From Oidiodendron maius Zn (Eukaryota > Ascomycota > Leotiomycetes > Myxotrichaceae), in NCBI GenBank assembly GCA_000827325.1, contig KN832878.1, forward strand, positions 310,001 through 374,000: a stretch of 64,000 nt of DNA, in the 5' to 3' direction. Within the stretch, counting starts at the first letter, position 1, and each line of letters opens with the position of its first letter. Made by a program: the position numbers and the translations under genes. Of the stretch, positions 24,890 to 35,804 are shown in pieces. The notes under the pieces are model-generated. The model made no database searches. It was not told where the DNA came from and worked only from the letters and a program-made list of their open reading frames with translations.

Positions 24890-25013
24890 CTAAAAAGGTA
24901 AATTAGCGTGGTATATCGACACGTAATCGTCTATAGTGTGTTTGTATCGCGCGCTATTCCAACGCCTACCTACCTTTGGTAAATGCTTCTCACGTCTTAC
25001 TGTATTCATCCAC

Positions 25014-25226
25014 CAGGGGGTGTCGGAATTGATGGCACAGGCGCATACCCAATTTCTTCTTATATATTACTGTAACGCGCTCTCCCACCGGATTCCACTA
25101 CTAATTTATATCGATTAGGCATCTTAGATATACGCGCACGAACTTTTTCCTTTTTAATGTTGCTCCATTGCTAATGTGGTATTTCAGCTAAAGTGGTGCC
25201 TGTGCCATCAATTCTGGCACCCCCTG
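25014..25226. mobile_element. Small inverted-repeat element (MITE-like), 213 bp
   Basis: Terminal inverted repeats of 29 nt: left 25014-25042 beginning CAGGGGGTGTCGGAATTGAT, right 25198-25226 ending in the complement, with 27 of 29 positions matching. The 155-nt interior is AT-rich and non-coding. This is the layout of a non-autonomous DNA transposon. I see no clear target-site duplication (flanks ATCCAC and TGATCC), and no transposase in the window, so the superfamily is not assigned. Confidence 0.65.
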
Positions 25227-25609
25227 TGATCCTATCTGCAATGCTTAGTAACCGTCGGGTCAATCAATCACATCTAACCTGTTCAACAGTCTACGATCGT
25301 ATACTCGCTCCGGCAGAAGCTGGTGAACCAAGATTGTTCGACTGAATACTAAAAATCATTAGGACCTGGTGCATCGGAATGTTACCGTCAATTTGACTTC
25401 AATCTCTCTCTGAAGCTACAGATGTTAGAGATTAATCGGCCTATAGAAAAGGATTAGTCGTCCCATGGCGCTTCAGCAGTAGAATCAACGCGAACATGGT
25501 GAAAGGTCTTCCCGTTGAGCAAAACCATTACATATTTGCTCTATTGCCTACTTGAATTATGAAGTGTCGCGGCGTAAACGTTATCCTTGGTGCACTCTAT
25601 TTTTGGGTT

Positions 25610-25665
25610 TAAATTATTTATTTATTTATTTGATTTAATTTAAATATTCTTAAAATTAAACCCGT
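25610..25665. repeat. TTTA-rich simple repeat
   Basis: About four TTTA/ATTT units followed by TTTAATTTAAAT. Simple AT-rich sequence, no gene. Confidence 0.6.
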
Positions 25666-26752
25666 TCTAGTTGAGATGTCGCGTCGCTATGGTTCATCTA
25701 GCTATCACGTCAAAATAGGCTAACGACGCTAGTAAATAGACAATTGGCGTTTAAGGTCTACTGATTCATACACAGCCTTATAGCGGGCTCCCAACCAAAA
25801 TAAAATACCAGATAGCAGCCAGCATATGAGGGACGGCTGCAGGACCAATATGAGGCGACCATTGTCAAGCTCTGAAAACAGAAACCAGGGTACAATCTTG
25901 CCCTCCTGAGCATGCAGGGAAGGCAGGTGGTTAGCAGAGGGGCATGATGATCCTGTGTGCTGCAGAATACCAGGGCCAATTCAAGGGTTGGCCCCATCCT
26001 AACGAACCGGAACTCCCGCTCTGCTTTTCGCCATCCTCGGCGAGAAAGCCAAGAGCTTCTCACCCTTCAATTAAAACAACAAAAGAATCACTTAATGCTG
26101 GAGCCAGCAATAATGAGACATATGAGAGTCTATTATTGTGCTGTCCTGTACATGCATATCTTCGTCGCGCAACTTAAAGATATCTAACAGATTAAAATGC
26201 TTTTATTTATAATTTTGCATTGAAAATATCGAATCTTGATTCAGGATGTCACCGTAGATCTAAGGCATTTCCCGAGGATGAATCGGACACAGAAGCCACG
26301 AAGAAAACTACGGGATGCCACTCGAAGGGAGAAGAGTGCCAGTAGATTGATGAACGAGGTAGACGAGACTGAGTGTCTACACTTATGAGATCAATAAAAC
26401 TAACACTCTTCTCTACAGCTATGAAGCCAAGCGCTCCTCTTCGGTCTCTCTTCTTAGACAGAAACGACCCTTATATGCATTACGTTGTATTCTCTCAGTG
26501 TTGAAAATAGAGAAATTTAGCCATAACTCCTATTTTGGTGGGAAGGAAGTGCGAAATTAACCTTTGCCCCGCCTAAATAATGTGTCTTGCTAAAGCATCC
26601 CAAATTGCCGGTTCTACAACAACACTGTGCCTTGAAATAATCCGGTATATTAAGTAGACGCGAGTTGTAATGCTCTACGGTGTCATGAAGGTCTATAGAA
26701 CCTAGGTATATTCTAGCACCGATACCATCCCAACAATGAACTTGGCCAAATC

Positions 26753-29700
26753 TCAATGCGCCTTGCCAATGCCCTTACCAACGCCAGAGCTCTTATCCAT
26801 ATTCGCTCTATTGAGCTTCGCAACGGACCCAGCATCTAATGAACCATACCATTTTTTCATAGCATCCATGTGATTTTGCTCCGCCTCGCCGTATTCCACC
26901 GGCGGGCCGCGAACCTCGGGTTTGGCGACGCAGTCCTTAAAGACAGCCCAGCTGCATGCTTCGCTGTTTTCTGATCGCAGCGCAAAGCCCTTTATTTTAA
27001 TTGCAATGACTTGAAAGTTGCGAAGTAAAATTCCATCCCCTTCTTTGACAATAGGTAGCGCCTCCTTATAGGGACGGAATACCTGAACCTCCGTGACGCC
27101 ACTGGGAGCAATTGATGAATCTGTAATGTTGAAAGCGATTTGGTATTGCCTTGGACCACCTTTTGATCGCTGTGGCTCTGCCGGTGTGCTCGTCACTATT
27201 GCCATAACATCGAGCTTTTGGTTAAGGTGATATCGAAGGACCTTTAAGGCTGTAAACTCGCTGAGATCTGTCCGCAGAGCTCGAGATAGACTGAGTTTGA
27301 GATCAACTACCGAGGTAGAACGGAGATCGTGTTGCGTTCTTGGTGAAGATTTCGGTTCTGCCATGGTCATCTCGATGTTCTGGTCATTGTGCCCCTGCTT
27401 AGATTGGCTATCTGGAGAGGCAGGTGACTTTTGTTGATCATCATGTTGCGCCGGACTGCGAGAGTTATCTGGTGTGGAAGAACGCATGATTTCAGCTATT
27501 TGAGCTGCAGATCCAGACGCAATACGCCGACTCCTTCTCGGACTAATTCGAGTGATTTTCGTGCTACTGTTGACATGGTGCTCGGCCATAGCTTCAGAGA
27601 CATCATTCAGAGAGTCAGGACGATGTCCTGTGGGTTGTTCGTCTATAACTTCTTCGATTGTGGGTTTAATCTCAACAGACTCAACTTCCTTGTTTTCAGC
27701 GCCGTGAACGTCTATTCGAATGTTGTTTCCTTCGGGAAGAGGAGCGCTCTCTGTCTTCTCTCTCAGAATAATATCTCTAGGTAGTGAGATCTTGACAGCC
27801 TCGGGGGTTTCTGTCACATTTGTTTGACTGGGGAGAAGAGAGGACTCTTGAGAATCCTTGACGAGTGAAACTTGGGTCGCATCTGGAGTCAGAAGTTGAA
27901 CACCACCTTGAACGAGTGAATGGGCTGGATCAGTAGCTGCCACCTGTGCATTCGTCTTAGAATCAGGAGCTGAGTTAGGCGTGGCAACTTTCTTGGCCAA
28001 AATCGGAAACGATGAAATTGCAGCCGCTTCGTCATTAGCGCCATCGAGGCTAAACATTCTAGCCAGTAGTGATGGCTTGGTTGTAGGTGCTGGCTTCTTC
28101 ACATGAGATTTCGCGTCACTAGCTACATCATGCGTAGTCTGGCCTTGTGCGGGAGGGGAGGAGGGCTCGCCTATATGATCTAGACCAGTAGTTTGCTTGT
28201 TTGACGCATCATTTACCTGGGCAGGAAGAGTATCGTCCTTATATTCTGGTTGCAAACCTTCTTCTTCCCTGGCACCGTCGAATTCTTCGTCGATATCGCC
28301 ATCCTCCTCGACTACCCCGCCATCACCTTCGATAGCTCCTAGAGCATCTTCATCTTTGCCGGACGGTTCGCTTGAGTCATCGTCTGCAATATTTGTCGAT
28401 ATCTCAGAACGTTGCGAATAGGGGACGTCTTTGTCATGGTCAACTCCTTCCTTATCATCCATCTCACTAGCTGACTCATCTTCATCTTCTTCCTCGCCAG
28501 ATTCAGATTGCTGTTCAGTTTCAGGTCCTCGGTGGACAGATTTCGAGGCTGGAGGAGTAGAAATCGGCATCTCTTCGTTGTCTTCTTCGTCCGAGGAGAG
28601 TAGATCTATAACTACAGGCTCGTTTGCCACAAGAGACCTGTGTTGTGGTTCGTCAACTTCCATTTCATCCTCATCATAAATTTCTTCTTCACCATCTGCA
28701 TCAGAGAAGTCTTCTTCACGATATTCTTCGGAATATTCCTCTGACACCCCTTCATCTTGCATACGTTCTTCATCGTCTGAATAGTATCGGTGGCGAAGAC
28801 CACTATCTCTCTCAGACATTTGGTCATCGATTGCCTCTTCTTCCTCTTCTTCCTCTCGTTCTTCATCCTCATCGGCTTCCATCGAGCCTTCGGTGGCCCT
28901 ATTATCAATGGAGCGCTTGGAAGAATCTTGCTCCTCAGCATCATTATCGCTCTCAGTTAAATCCACAACATCAGACTGTTTATCTTTCGGGCCGGACACA
29001 CTGGAAGGCGACGAAGGTAAGAGGTTTTTCTCAGCCTGACGGTTTTCATCCTCATGGTCTGGCAACTCTGGGTAGGGGACAGATCCTGAATTCAGTTGCC
29101 AGGGATTATCCACCGGTTGGCTCCGAAGTTCCGTGCCGAGGGTTGGGTAAGGGTGATAGGAAGATATTTGGGATCGTGATATCGGAAACTCATTTCCTGG
29201 ATACTCATCTTCGAATTGTTGTCTTCTATGACTGCCCCCTCCTATCCCACCTACGTACAAACTCTCGTTGTGTAATCCTTCCTTGACCGGTTCCGAGAGA
29301 TCTGGGTGAGCATTGGGACTCTGCCATTGGCCGAATTGACCGTTAGGCAGAAGCTGGCTTTCGAAACTCTGACGGCTGATTTCGTTCATACCCGTTGTCT
29401 GATCTTGGAAAGCTGGGAATTCTGAGACTTGCTGCTCTCCAACATGCTCCATATGGCTGGATGAGAACAGCTCTCCTTGGTCGTCCTCAACACGGTTTGG
29501 TGGTTCTTGAGCTAATGAGTTTGTAGATTGTACGCCAAGTGTCGGAGTGGTGTCCTTGATACTATCGCCATTTTGTGTGAATGGGTTAGGCTTAGACGTA
29601 ATTAGTGGCGACACTTGAGGCAGTATATCTGAAGGTATAGGCTGAAGTCGAGGCAAGCGGGGAGCTTGAATAGGCGTCTCTTCCAGAACGTATATTTGCT

Positions 29701-30699
29701 GCGTTTCATACGTCGTATTAAGACCAATATGGATATGTGCCGCTGGTGATACAAAATCCGTGGTACGAATCTCGGGCAAATCAGAGCCATGCTGCAGATG
29801 ACCGTTACCTAAAACAGAAGTCTGGGCATTCCCTAGAGTATCCCTGGCGTCGAGTTCCACTGTTTGGTTGCCCTCGTCCGCCATATTCGAAGTGGGAGCA
29901 GTTGTAGGCAAGGTGGCGATAGAAGATTCTATCTCTGGTTCATCTGGTTCAGGACTCGGAGAGCGACTGACATATCTCCATGTTGAACTTAACCTTGATT
30001 TCTTCCTGCCTTTACCTGGTATGGTTCCATCCTCTTCAGAGAAAGGGTCATAACCTGTGTCGAAAAGAGAGCCGTAAGATGTTCGTGCACGTTTGATGAA
30101 GGCTGGAGATGACCACTCATCCCCATTTTTCAGGACAATTTCTGGCTGTGTTGGTCGATTGTTGTGGTCCTCTGATATCTGTCGCTCGGGTGTTTTCTCT
30201 GCTTCTAGAATCACGTCCTCTTCCTCATGTTCTGGTGGCGGATGGTCAATATCGATCAGTTGTTGTGCATCAGTGCCTTCTGGCGTAAACTAAAGCTCTC
30301 ATGTTAGAAATGAAGCACATTGCTCAGCATCTTCAGACGAACCTGTAGAAGTAACCTCTCCGTAAACTTTAACTCAAAGTCCACTCCATTGCCTGGAGTA
30401 GATGGCGCAGCGGTATTCCGCAACCATTCCACGCCGTCGAGACAAATGATCACCTCATCCCCGCTGGCTATACCGGATTTTGAAATTCTCTTGGCGCTCG
30501 AGCCTGAGAATTGAACGCGCACTTGGCCCTTCGATCGGCGCAAACGAAAATCGGGTTCTGCGAGCAGGAAGGCGACGGAGCTGGTTGCAGAGCTGTAAGG
30601 CCAAGTGAGGGTAACTATTGCTTTGACCGATTTTGTCGACAGTGCATCAAGCTCAGGGTTGAGCTCTGCGATTGGAATATGGGCAGAGAGGCCTGCCAT
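26753..30699 (-). CDS. Telomeric ssDNA-binding protein with POT1/Cdc13-type OB domain (Telo_bind)
   Basis: Exons 30699-30343 and 30289-26753, intron 53 nt; 1298 codons, 1297 residues. The N-terminal 120 residues (from MAGLSAHIPIAELNPELD) look globular and OB-like. The centre is long, disordered and very acidic, with a run of Glu/Asp about 28600-28900 and two typical SUMO-interaction motifs, VVDLTESDND and VVIDLLSSDEED. The last 160 residues fit the Telo_bind OB fold: SLSRALRTDLSEFTALKVL, QKLDVMAIVTSTPAEPQ, YQIAFNITDSS, VQVFRPYKEALPIVKEGDGILLRNF, then SEACSWAVF. Family members bind G-rich telomere overhangs. Domain order (C-terminal Telo_bind) is like the large fungal Cdc13/CST-type proteins rather than S. 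pombe Pot1, but I do not assign orthology. The only ATG in frame at the 5' end is 30699. Confidence 0.78.
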
Positions 30700-31049
30700 A
30701 ATGGGAGATGTTGAAACCAAGTCCTGTCATAAGTTCGACGTGTTGCTGTTTTCAAATCGTGGATGGAGAACGCGACTGGGGAATGATGACGCCGGGCGGT
30801 GAAGAGCGGCAGATTCTCTCCACTTCTCCACTATCTAGCACTCGTCCCCTGGGCATAAAGTATAAAAAGTCTGACTGTGTTCTCTTTTACTGATTATCTA
30901 TCATACATTAGCTATTGTCTTCAAATGTGAATATATGTAGGTATTTGGCTACTTGTTCTATAAGTTTCGTCCTCTTATTCACTGAAGACAGTGGCCGAAC
31001 TGCCAGTATCGTTGAGGAGCTGTTCGCCGGTCATCCGAATGTGGTCTCC
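30700..31049. promoter_or_regulatory. Shared divergent promoter region
   Basis: 350 nt between the starts of the Telo_bind gene (-) and the monooxygenase (+), so both promoters must lie here. A TATAAAA-like word (AAGTATAAAAAG) sits at about 30859. Confidence 0.5.
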
Positions 31050-32562
31050 ATGGGCTCTGTTACAGAATCAGATGGACCCTTCCATGTGAAGAGAATTGCT
31101 ATCATCGGCGCAGGCCCAAGTGGTCTAGCAGCTGCTAAGTTTCTCTCGGCTGAACAGTCGTTCGAAACAATTGATATCTTTGAAAAGCAAGCTCAGGTTG
31201 GAGGCGTTTGGAACTACACGTCTCATATTTCGGGATCAATCTCAGTTCCTCAAACTAGGCCGGATGCTCCTCCAGATCCCCCGATATGGCAGGACGGTGC
31301 TGCAGCCCCGCTCTTCAGCAACCCGATGTATGAACGGATGAACACCAATATCCCAAAACGTCTGATGCAGTATTCAGACTTGGATTTCCCTGCAGAATCA
31401 TTGCTTTTCCCAACACGAGAGGACGTCCAAGATTATCTCATAAGATATTCACAGGATATTAGGCATCTGGTCTCATTCTCTCAAGAGGTTGAAGATGTTC
31501 GCCAAGTCCGTACTGGCTGGGAGGTCGTGGTAAAGTCGACTATCACGGAAGAGACAAAGAGGGTGGCATACGACGCCATCGTCATTGCAAATGGACACTA
31601 CTCTGTACCATCTATACCTTCTGTCCAAGGGATTGCCGCCTTTAATGCGGCTCATCCGACTATTATACAACACTCCAAGACATATCGCTCTCCAGATTCT
31701 TTCGCTGGCAAGAAGGTGGTTGTTGTGGGCTCTGGACCATCTGGATTGGTGCGTACTGGTAACACCAATTTCCTTGTGCATTGTGGTCTCTTGTAAAGAA
31801 CGGATGGTTTGGTCTACGATTTCCTCAACACGGCAACTAACTTTGTTTGCATAGGATATCGGTACACAAATCAGCAAAGTGTGCAAGAAGCCCTTACTAA
31901 ACTCTGTACGGACTTCACCTCGTCTTAAGTTGGGGGAAGAAAACAAAGAGGAGGTCCCTCCTATCACAGAATTTCTCGTCAAGGAGAGAGGAGTGAGGTT
32001 TGAAGATGGGCGCGTCGAAACAGACATTGACGCAATAGTATACTGTACCGGATACTTTTATTCATACCCGTTTCTCAGACAATTAGATCCACCAGTCGTC
32101 ACCACTGGTCGCCGAGTTCGTGGATTATATAAACATGTGTTCAATATCAATCATCCTACTCTAACATTCATAGCCCTGCCCCAAATGGTCATTCCATTTC
32201 CGACTTCTGAGGTGCAGAGCGCTGCGGTTGCAAAAGTATGGGCAAATAAATTAAGCCTTCCAGGAAGAGACGAGATGCGGATGGCAGAGAAAACAGAGTT
32301 GAATGAGACAGGAGAAGGGACAGAATTTCATACATTTGGATATCCCAAAGACGCAAATTATCTCAACGGTCTCCACCGTTGGGTGAAATCGGCAAGCGAT
32401 GGATTTGCAAAGGAGCCGGCATTCTGGGATGAAATGCATCGGTGGGAGAGGGAGATCTTTGGGCAGCTGAGGAAGAAGTTTGTTGAGAGTGGTGGGCGAG
32501 CGAAAACGAGCGTGGAATTGGGGTTCCTATTTGAGAATTGCAACGAAAAGACGATAGAATAG
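31050..32562 (+). CDS. Flavin-containing monooxygenase (FMO)
   Basis: Exons 31050-31748 and 31855-32562; 1407 nt, 468 residues. Two Rossmann dinucleotide motifs: GAGPSG at residues 20-25 for FAD and GSGPSG at 227-232 for NADPH, the second cut by the intron just after it. Between them YDAIVIANGHYS and FAGKKVVVVG; near the C-terminal side YCTGYFYSYPFL, the usual end motif of the FMO class. It is expected to be a cytosolic N- or S-oxygenating class B flavoprotein; the substrate cannot be told. It resembles yeast Fmo1 and the general fungal FMO group in length. An upstream in-frame stretch without ATG precedes 31050; I use the first ATG, which directly precedes the FAD motif at normal spacing. 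Confidence 0.92.
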
Positions 32563-33606
32563 ACTGAGGGAACATAATACTAGATATGTGGTAATATTCT
32601 TTCGATTTAGAAATTATATTAATCCTCATTGTGCGTCATTCTCATCATAGTACAAATCATACAGTACCAGTACATATTATTCGAGGGGAAGATTCTAGCC
32701 CTATATCGAAAGGAATTGGTTAGCTATGGATCCAAGACAATTTAACATCGTCTACACTTCTATACTGCAGATCAGACATTGCCAATACATTCTTTTCAAG
32801 CTCAACCAGAAGCATGCGAGCACGACGGCTGAATCATATTACCAGAGTATGGGGTTTCCTCATGCAGGCGGATAGGCAGACAGTGGAGGGGATAAGCTTA
32901 CGTAGAGGTGATCTTCAGCCCTTCTAGCCTCACCTCGCAGGTATAGTCCCTTAGGGGAAAAAGGCAGAAGTCGATTATCATGTTCCCATCTTTAGGTCAT
33001 CACCATGTCATGGCAGCCGCACAAGGGGCCCTCGTGACGATGGTTTTATAGTGGGCGTATGATCTCGACCACGCATCGGAATCGCCAGCTGAGTAGAGGA
33101 ATCAGGCTGTCGAAGATTTGAGTAATATGGAGGTCTTGCTGTTGAAAAAAGAACGGGGCAGAAAAAGATTTCGGGCATTTATCTGCGAGTCTTGAAGCCT
33201 TATATACGAGGCATTAATCCCGAATATCTGCCTGAGGCATTTTAGCCCCCCCGCTCTCAGTGGTCAGGCGTGAGAGTTACAAAGTAACGGTTTCTGCATT
33301 TCTACATTACTGTATAGGTACTCTTCCCAAGACAACGACAATCAACCGACCTCTCCTTCTCCGACTTGCCAAATAATATACACGATACTTGCGAATCCAT
33401 CGTGCCCTAATCTTCTAGAATCTATCTACAAATACGTACACACCTAAATTTGAGACATCTCTGCCTTGACCATCACAACGCCACGCCTCTATCGAAGTAC
33501 CACCTCAGATTCCCTTGAACACACGCAACCTAGTACTTCAACCGCCCACCGCTTGGGAGGCTCATTCGACTTCTCACGCCCCGGAAACGTGTCTCCCCGC
33601 AGCGGA
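32563..33606. other. Intergenic
   Basis: About 1 kb holding the FMO 3' end and the eIF4E promoter, the latter with several short CT-rich pieces at 33340-33500. No gene seen. Confidence 0.6.
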
Positions 33607-34776
33607 ATGGATAATCTCTGGACTCGCCGTTCGAAGTAAGCTTAAAACATAGCCCAGCCACGTGAGCACGAAGTACAGACAGCTAACGACCAGTGGATAC
33701 AGCTCAGGCAAACTTTCTCTCTCAACTGGGGGAGCAGCAACGAACGGTGCTCCCTCTGGGGACCATCCCACGAGGGGCTACACACTGGGGCGGAGGCATG
33801 GTGACAGTTCATCACACAACAACAAAAATCCCTTCAACCTCGCGACACCATCATCAGCCACTATCTCCTCCCCCGCTGCAGGCGCATCAAGTGCGTTTGG
33901 CCTAGGATCGGGCGCTTTTGCTTCCTTCGGTACGTCCAAGACCCCCAAGACGCCTGGGGGCGCTCTGGACTTCGGAAGCATTGTGGGAGCGCCATCGAAA
34001 ACCCCGACTACTGAGAAGCAAACAAAAGACCTTGTCTCTAAGCAGTCGGAGACGTCCCTCTCAGAATCGAAGAGCTCTGTATCTGCGCCAGTACACAACC
34101 TACGACACAGCTGGGTATTCTGGTTCCGCCCACCGATCTCAAAATCGAACGGTTTTGTAGAGTACGAGAAGACCCTACATCCTATTGCGACTGTCGATAA
34201 TGTGCAAGACTTCTTTTCAGTATATGCGCACCTGAAGAGGCCATCAATGCTGCCATTGGTGTCGGACTACCACCTTTTCAAGAGAGGCGTTCGGCCAATC
34301 TGGGAAGACGATGATAATAAGAGGGGCGGCAAGTGGATCGTGAGACTGAAGAAGGGCGTCTCGGATCGCTACTGGGAGGATCTGCTCCTTGCGGTCATCG
34401 GCGACCAGTTTGCTGAGGCCAGCGAGGATGTTTGTGGGGTTGTTCTCAGTGTGCGCAATGGGGAGGATATCTTGAGTATCTGGACTGCCAATGATGGTGG
34501 AAGGGTTCTCAAGATTAGGTATGTTGTATTCTATGCATAAATGCCAATGATCATACTGACGGTACATATAGAGAGACGATGAAGCGTGTCCTAGCATTCC
34601 CACCAGACACGAAGGTTGAATGGAAGAGCCACGATGACAGCATCCAGCAGCGAACTGCTATCGACGACGCGCGTAAGGAGAAAACATCCCAGCATGGCCT
34701 TCACTCCTCAGGACCTTCTCGTACGGGTAGCAAGGACGACTACCTCTCTCACCCAAAGAAAGAGCAAGGCTCGTAA
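33607..34776 (+). CDS. Class II (4EHP-like) eIF4E cap-binding protein
   Basis: Exons 33607-33635, 33694-34518, 34572-34776; 1059 nt, 352 residues. The first 130 residues are Gly/Ser/Thr-rich and disordered (including TSKTPKTPGG). The eIF4E fold follows: HSWVFWFRPP at about 148, TVDNVQDFFSVYAHLKRP, DYHLFKRGVRPIWEDDDNKRGG, GKWIVRLKKGVSDRYWEDLLLAVIG, CGVVLSVRNGEDILSIW. The second cap-stacking Trp is kept (about W213), but the first is Tyr (about Y167, in FVEYEKTL), as in metazoan 4EHP and other class II members. Such proteins bind the mRNA cap and often repress translation rather than start it. The short first exon and both introns are supported by consensus sites. Class assignment is by residue comparison only. 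Confidence 0.9.
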
Positions 34777-35804
34777 CCACTTGGCCCTCACTCTGGCTGA
34801 GCGGGTACTCACCCACGGCATTATTGTACAAGTATGGGGCTGTATTCATTGGTAAAAGCGACATGGGATTGGCTTTTGTCTCAGGCCAGGGTCTTACGTG
34901 CAGAGCAATGGCGGAGCAGGCTTTTCGCGTTGTACTATAGTTTTGAGAGGCTCACGTCGTGGGCCAGAATCCCTTTTTGATATAGCAACCGTATGGCAGT
35001 CCCGTTACTCGGTTTGGCAAATTTAACAGCGCAGCAGTTCCAGGGCCTTATGAACGGGCATATCTCCTCCATAATCCTAGGGGACACATAGGTGGCTGAG
35101 AATGGCGCACCTGAGACTGGCCCTTTGCTCGCGTACAACCACACTTTATTCCCTCGGGCAATTTGCTTCTGTGCGAATCTAGCAGACGTCAAGGAGATCC
35201 GTGGCCAATTGAATGAATGTCAGCTACGAGAATATTAAAGGTTAGCAGAGAACATTTAAACCAGCAGATATATTTCCCTTTTCTGGACATAAATAGACCG
35301 CGGTCCAAGCGAAGCCATCCAAAAGCGCGCGGCAGTGCTCATGGGCAGGCGCAGCAGCTCGGCTCATGAGCTGCGTAGAGCGCATTGAAATTTCTCACGA
35401 TCCCCCTTCATATTTCCCTAGCCTCTTTGTTTCCTCGCCGTTTCCTTTTCTCAATATTTTCTCCTTCGTCCCAATTTCTTTTGTTCTTCTCAGGAATGTA
35501 AGAAATGTCTGCTCGGTTCAATGCCCCTATTTCCATGTTCGCATCGTCCCGCAGCCGCTAATGACGTGTGGGGAAGCTTTGTAGAACCTCAACGGAGCTC
35601 CTCTTTCCTTCCACCCGCCGACTATCCACTCTCATACTCGAGGTATTCTCATATCATCCTTCTACTTGAGACTCGCCTTGCCTCGTTGCCGTAGCCCCTA
35701 AGAGCTCCATCGTCCTCCCTATCGTCACGCCACTTCTCCCAGCCACCTCTCCTTCGCTCATTCCCCAAGAGCAGTACCGCTCCCGGCGCAACTGGCCTAA
35801 CACG
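34777..35804. other. Intergenic, glycogen synthase promoter
   Basis: About 1 kb. The half next to the glycogen synthase gene is CT-rich (for example CCTCTTTGTTTCCTCGCCG near 35420), typical of an active fungal promoter/leader. No gene seen. Confidence 0.6.

Larger units (their letters stand above)
23395..26752. other. Gene-poor intergenic region
   Basis: About 3.3 kb. The first 600 nt is the promoter side of the chromodomain gene. The rest is AT-rich with no supportable gene. It contains a 40-nt imperfect palindrome at 24850-24889, an inverted-repeat element at 25014-25226 and a TTTA/TTAAAT-rich stretch at 25610-25665. Short open frames around 25760-26190 on both strands have no recognisable product. 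Confidence 0.55.

Noticed and set aside
25758-26187. Overlapping frames of 75-100 residues on both strands
   Set aside because: No family, no splice support, AT-rich spacer.
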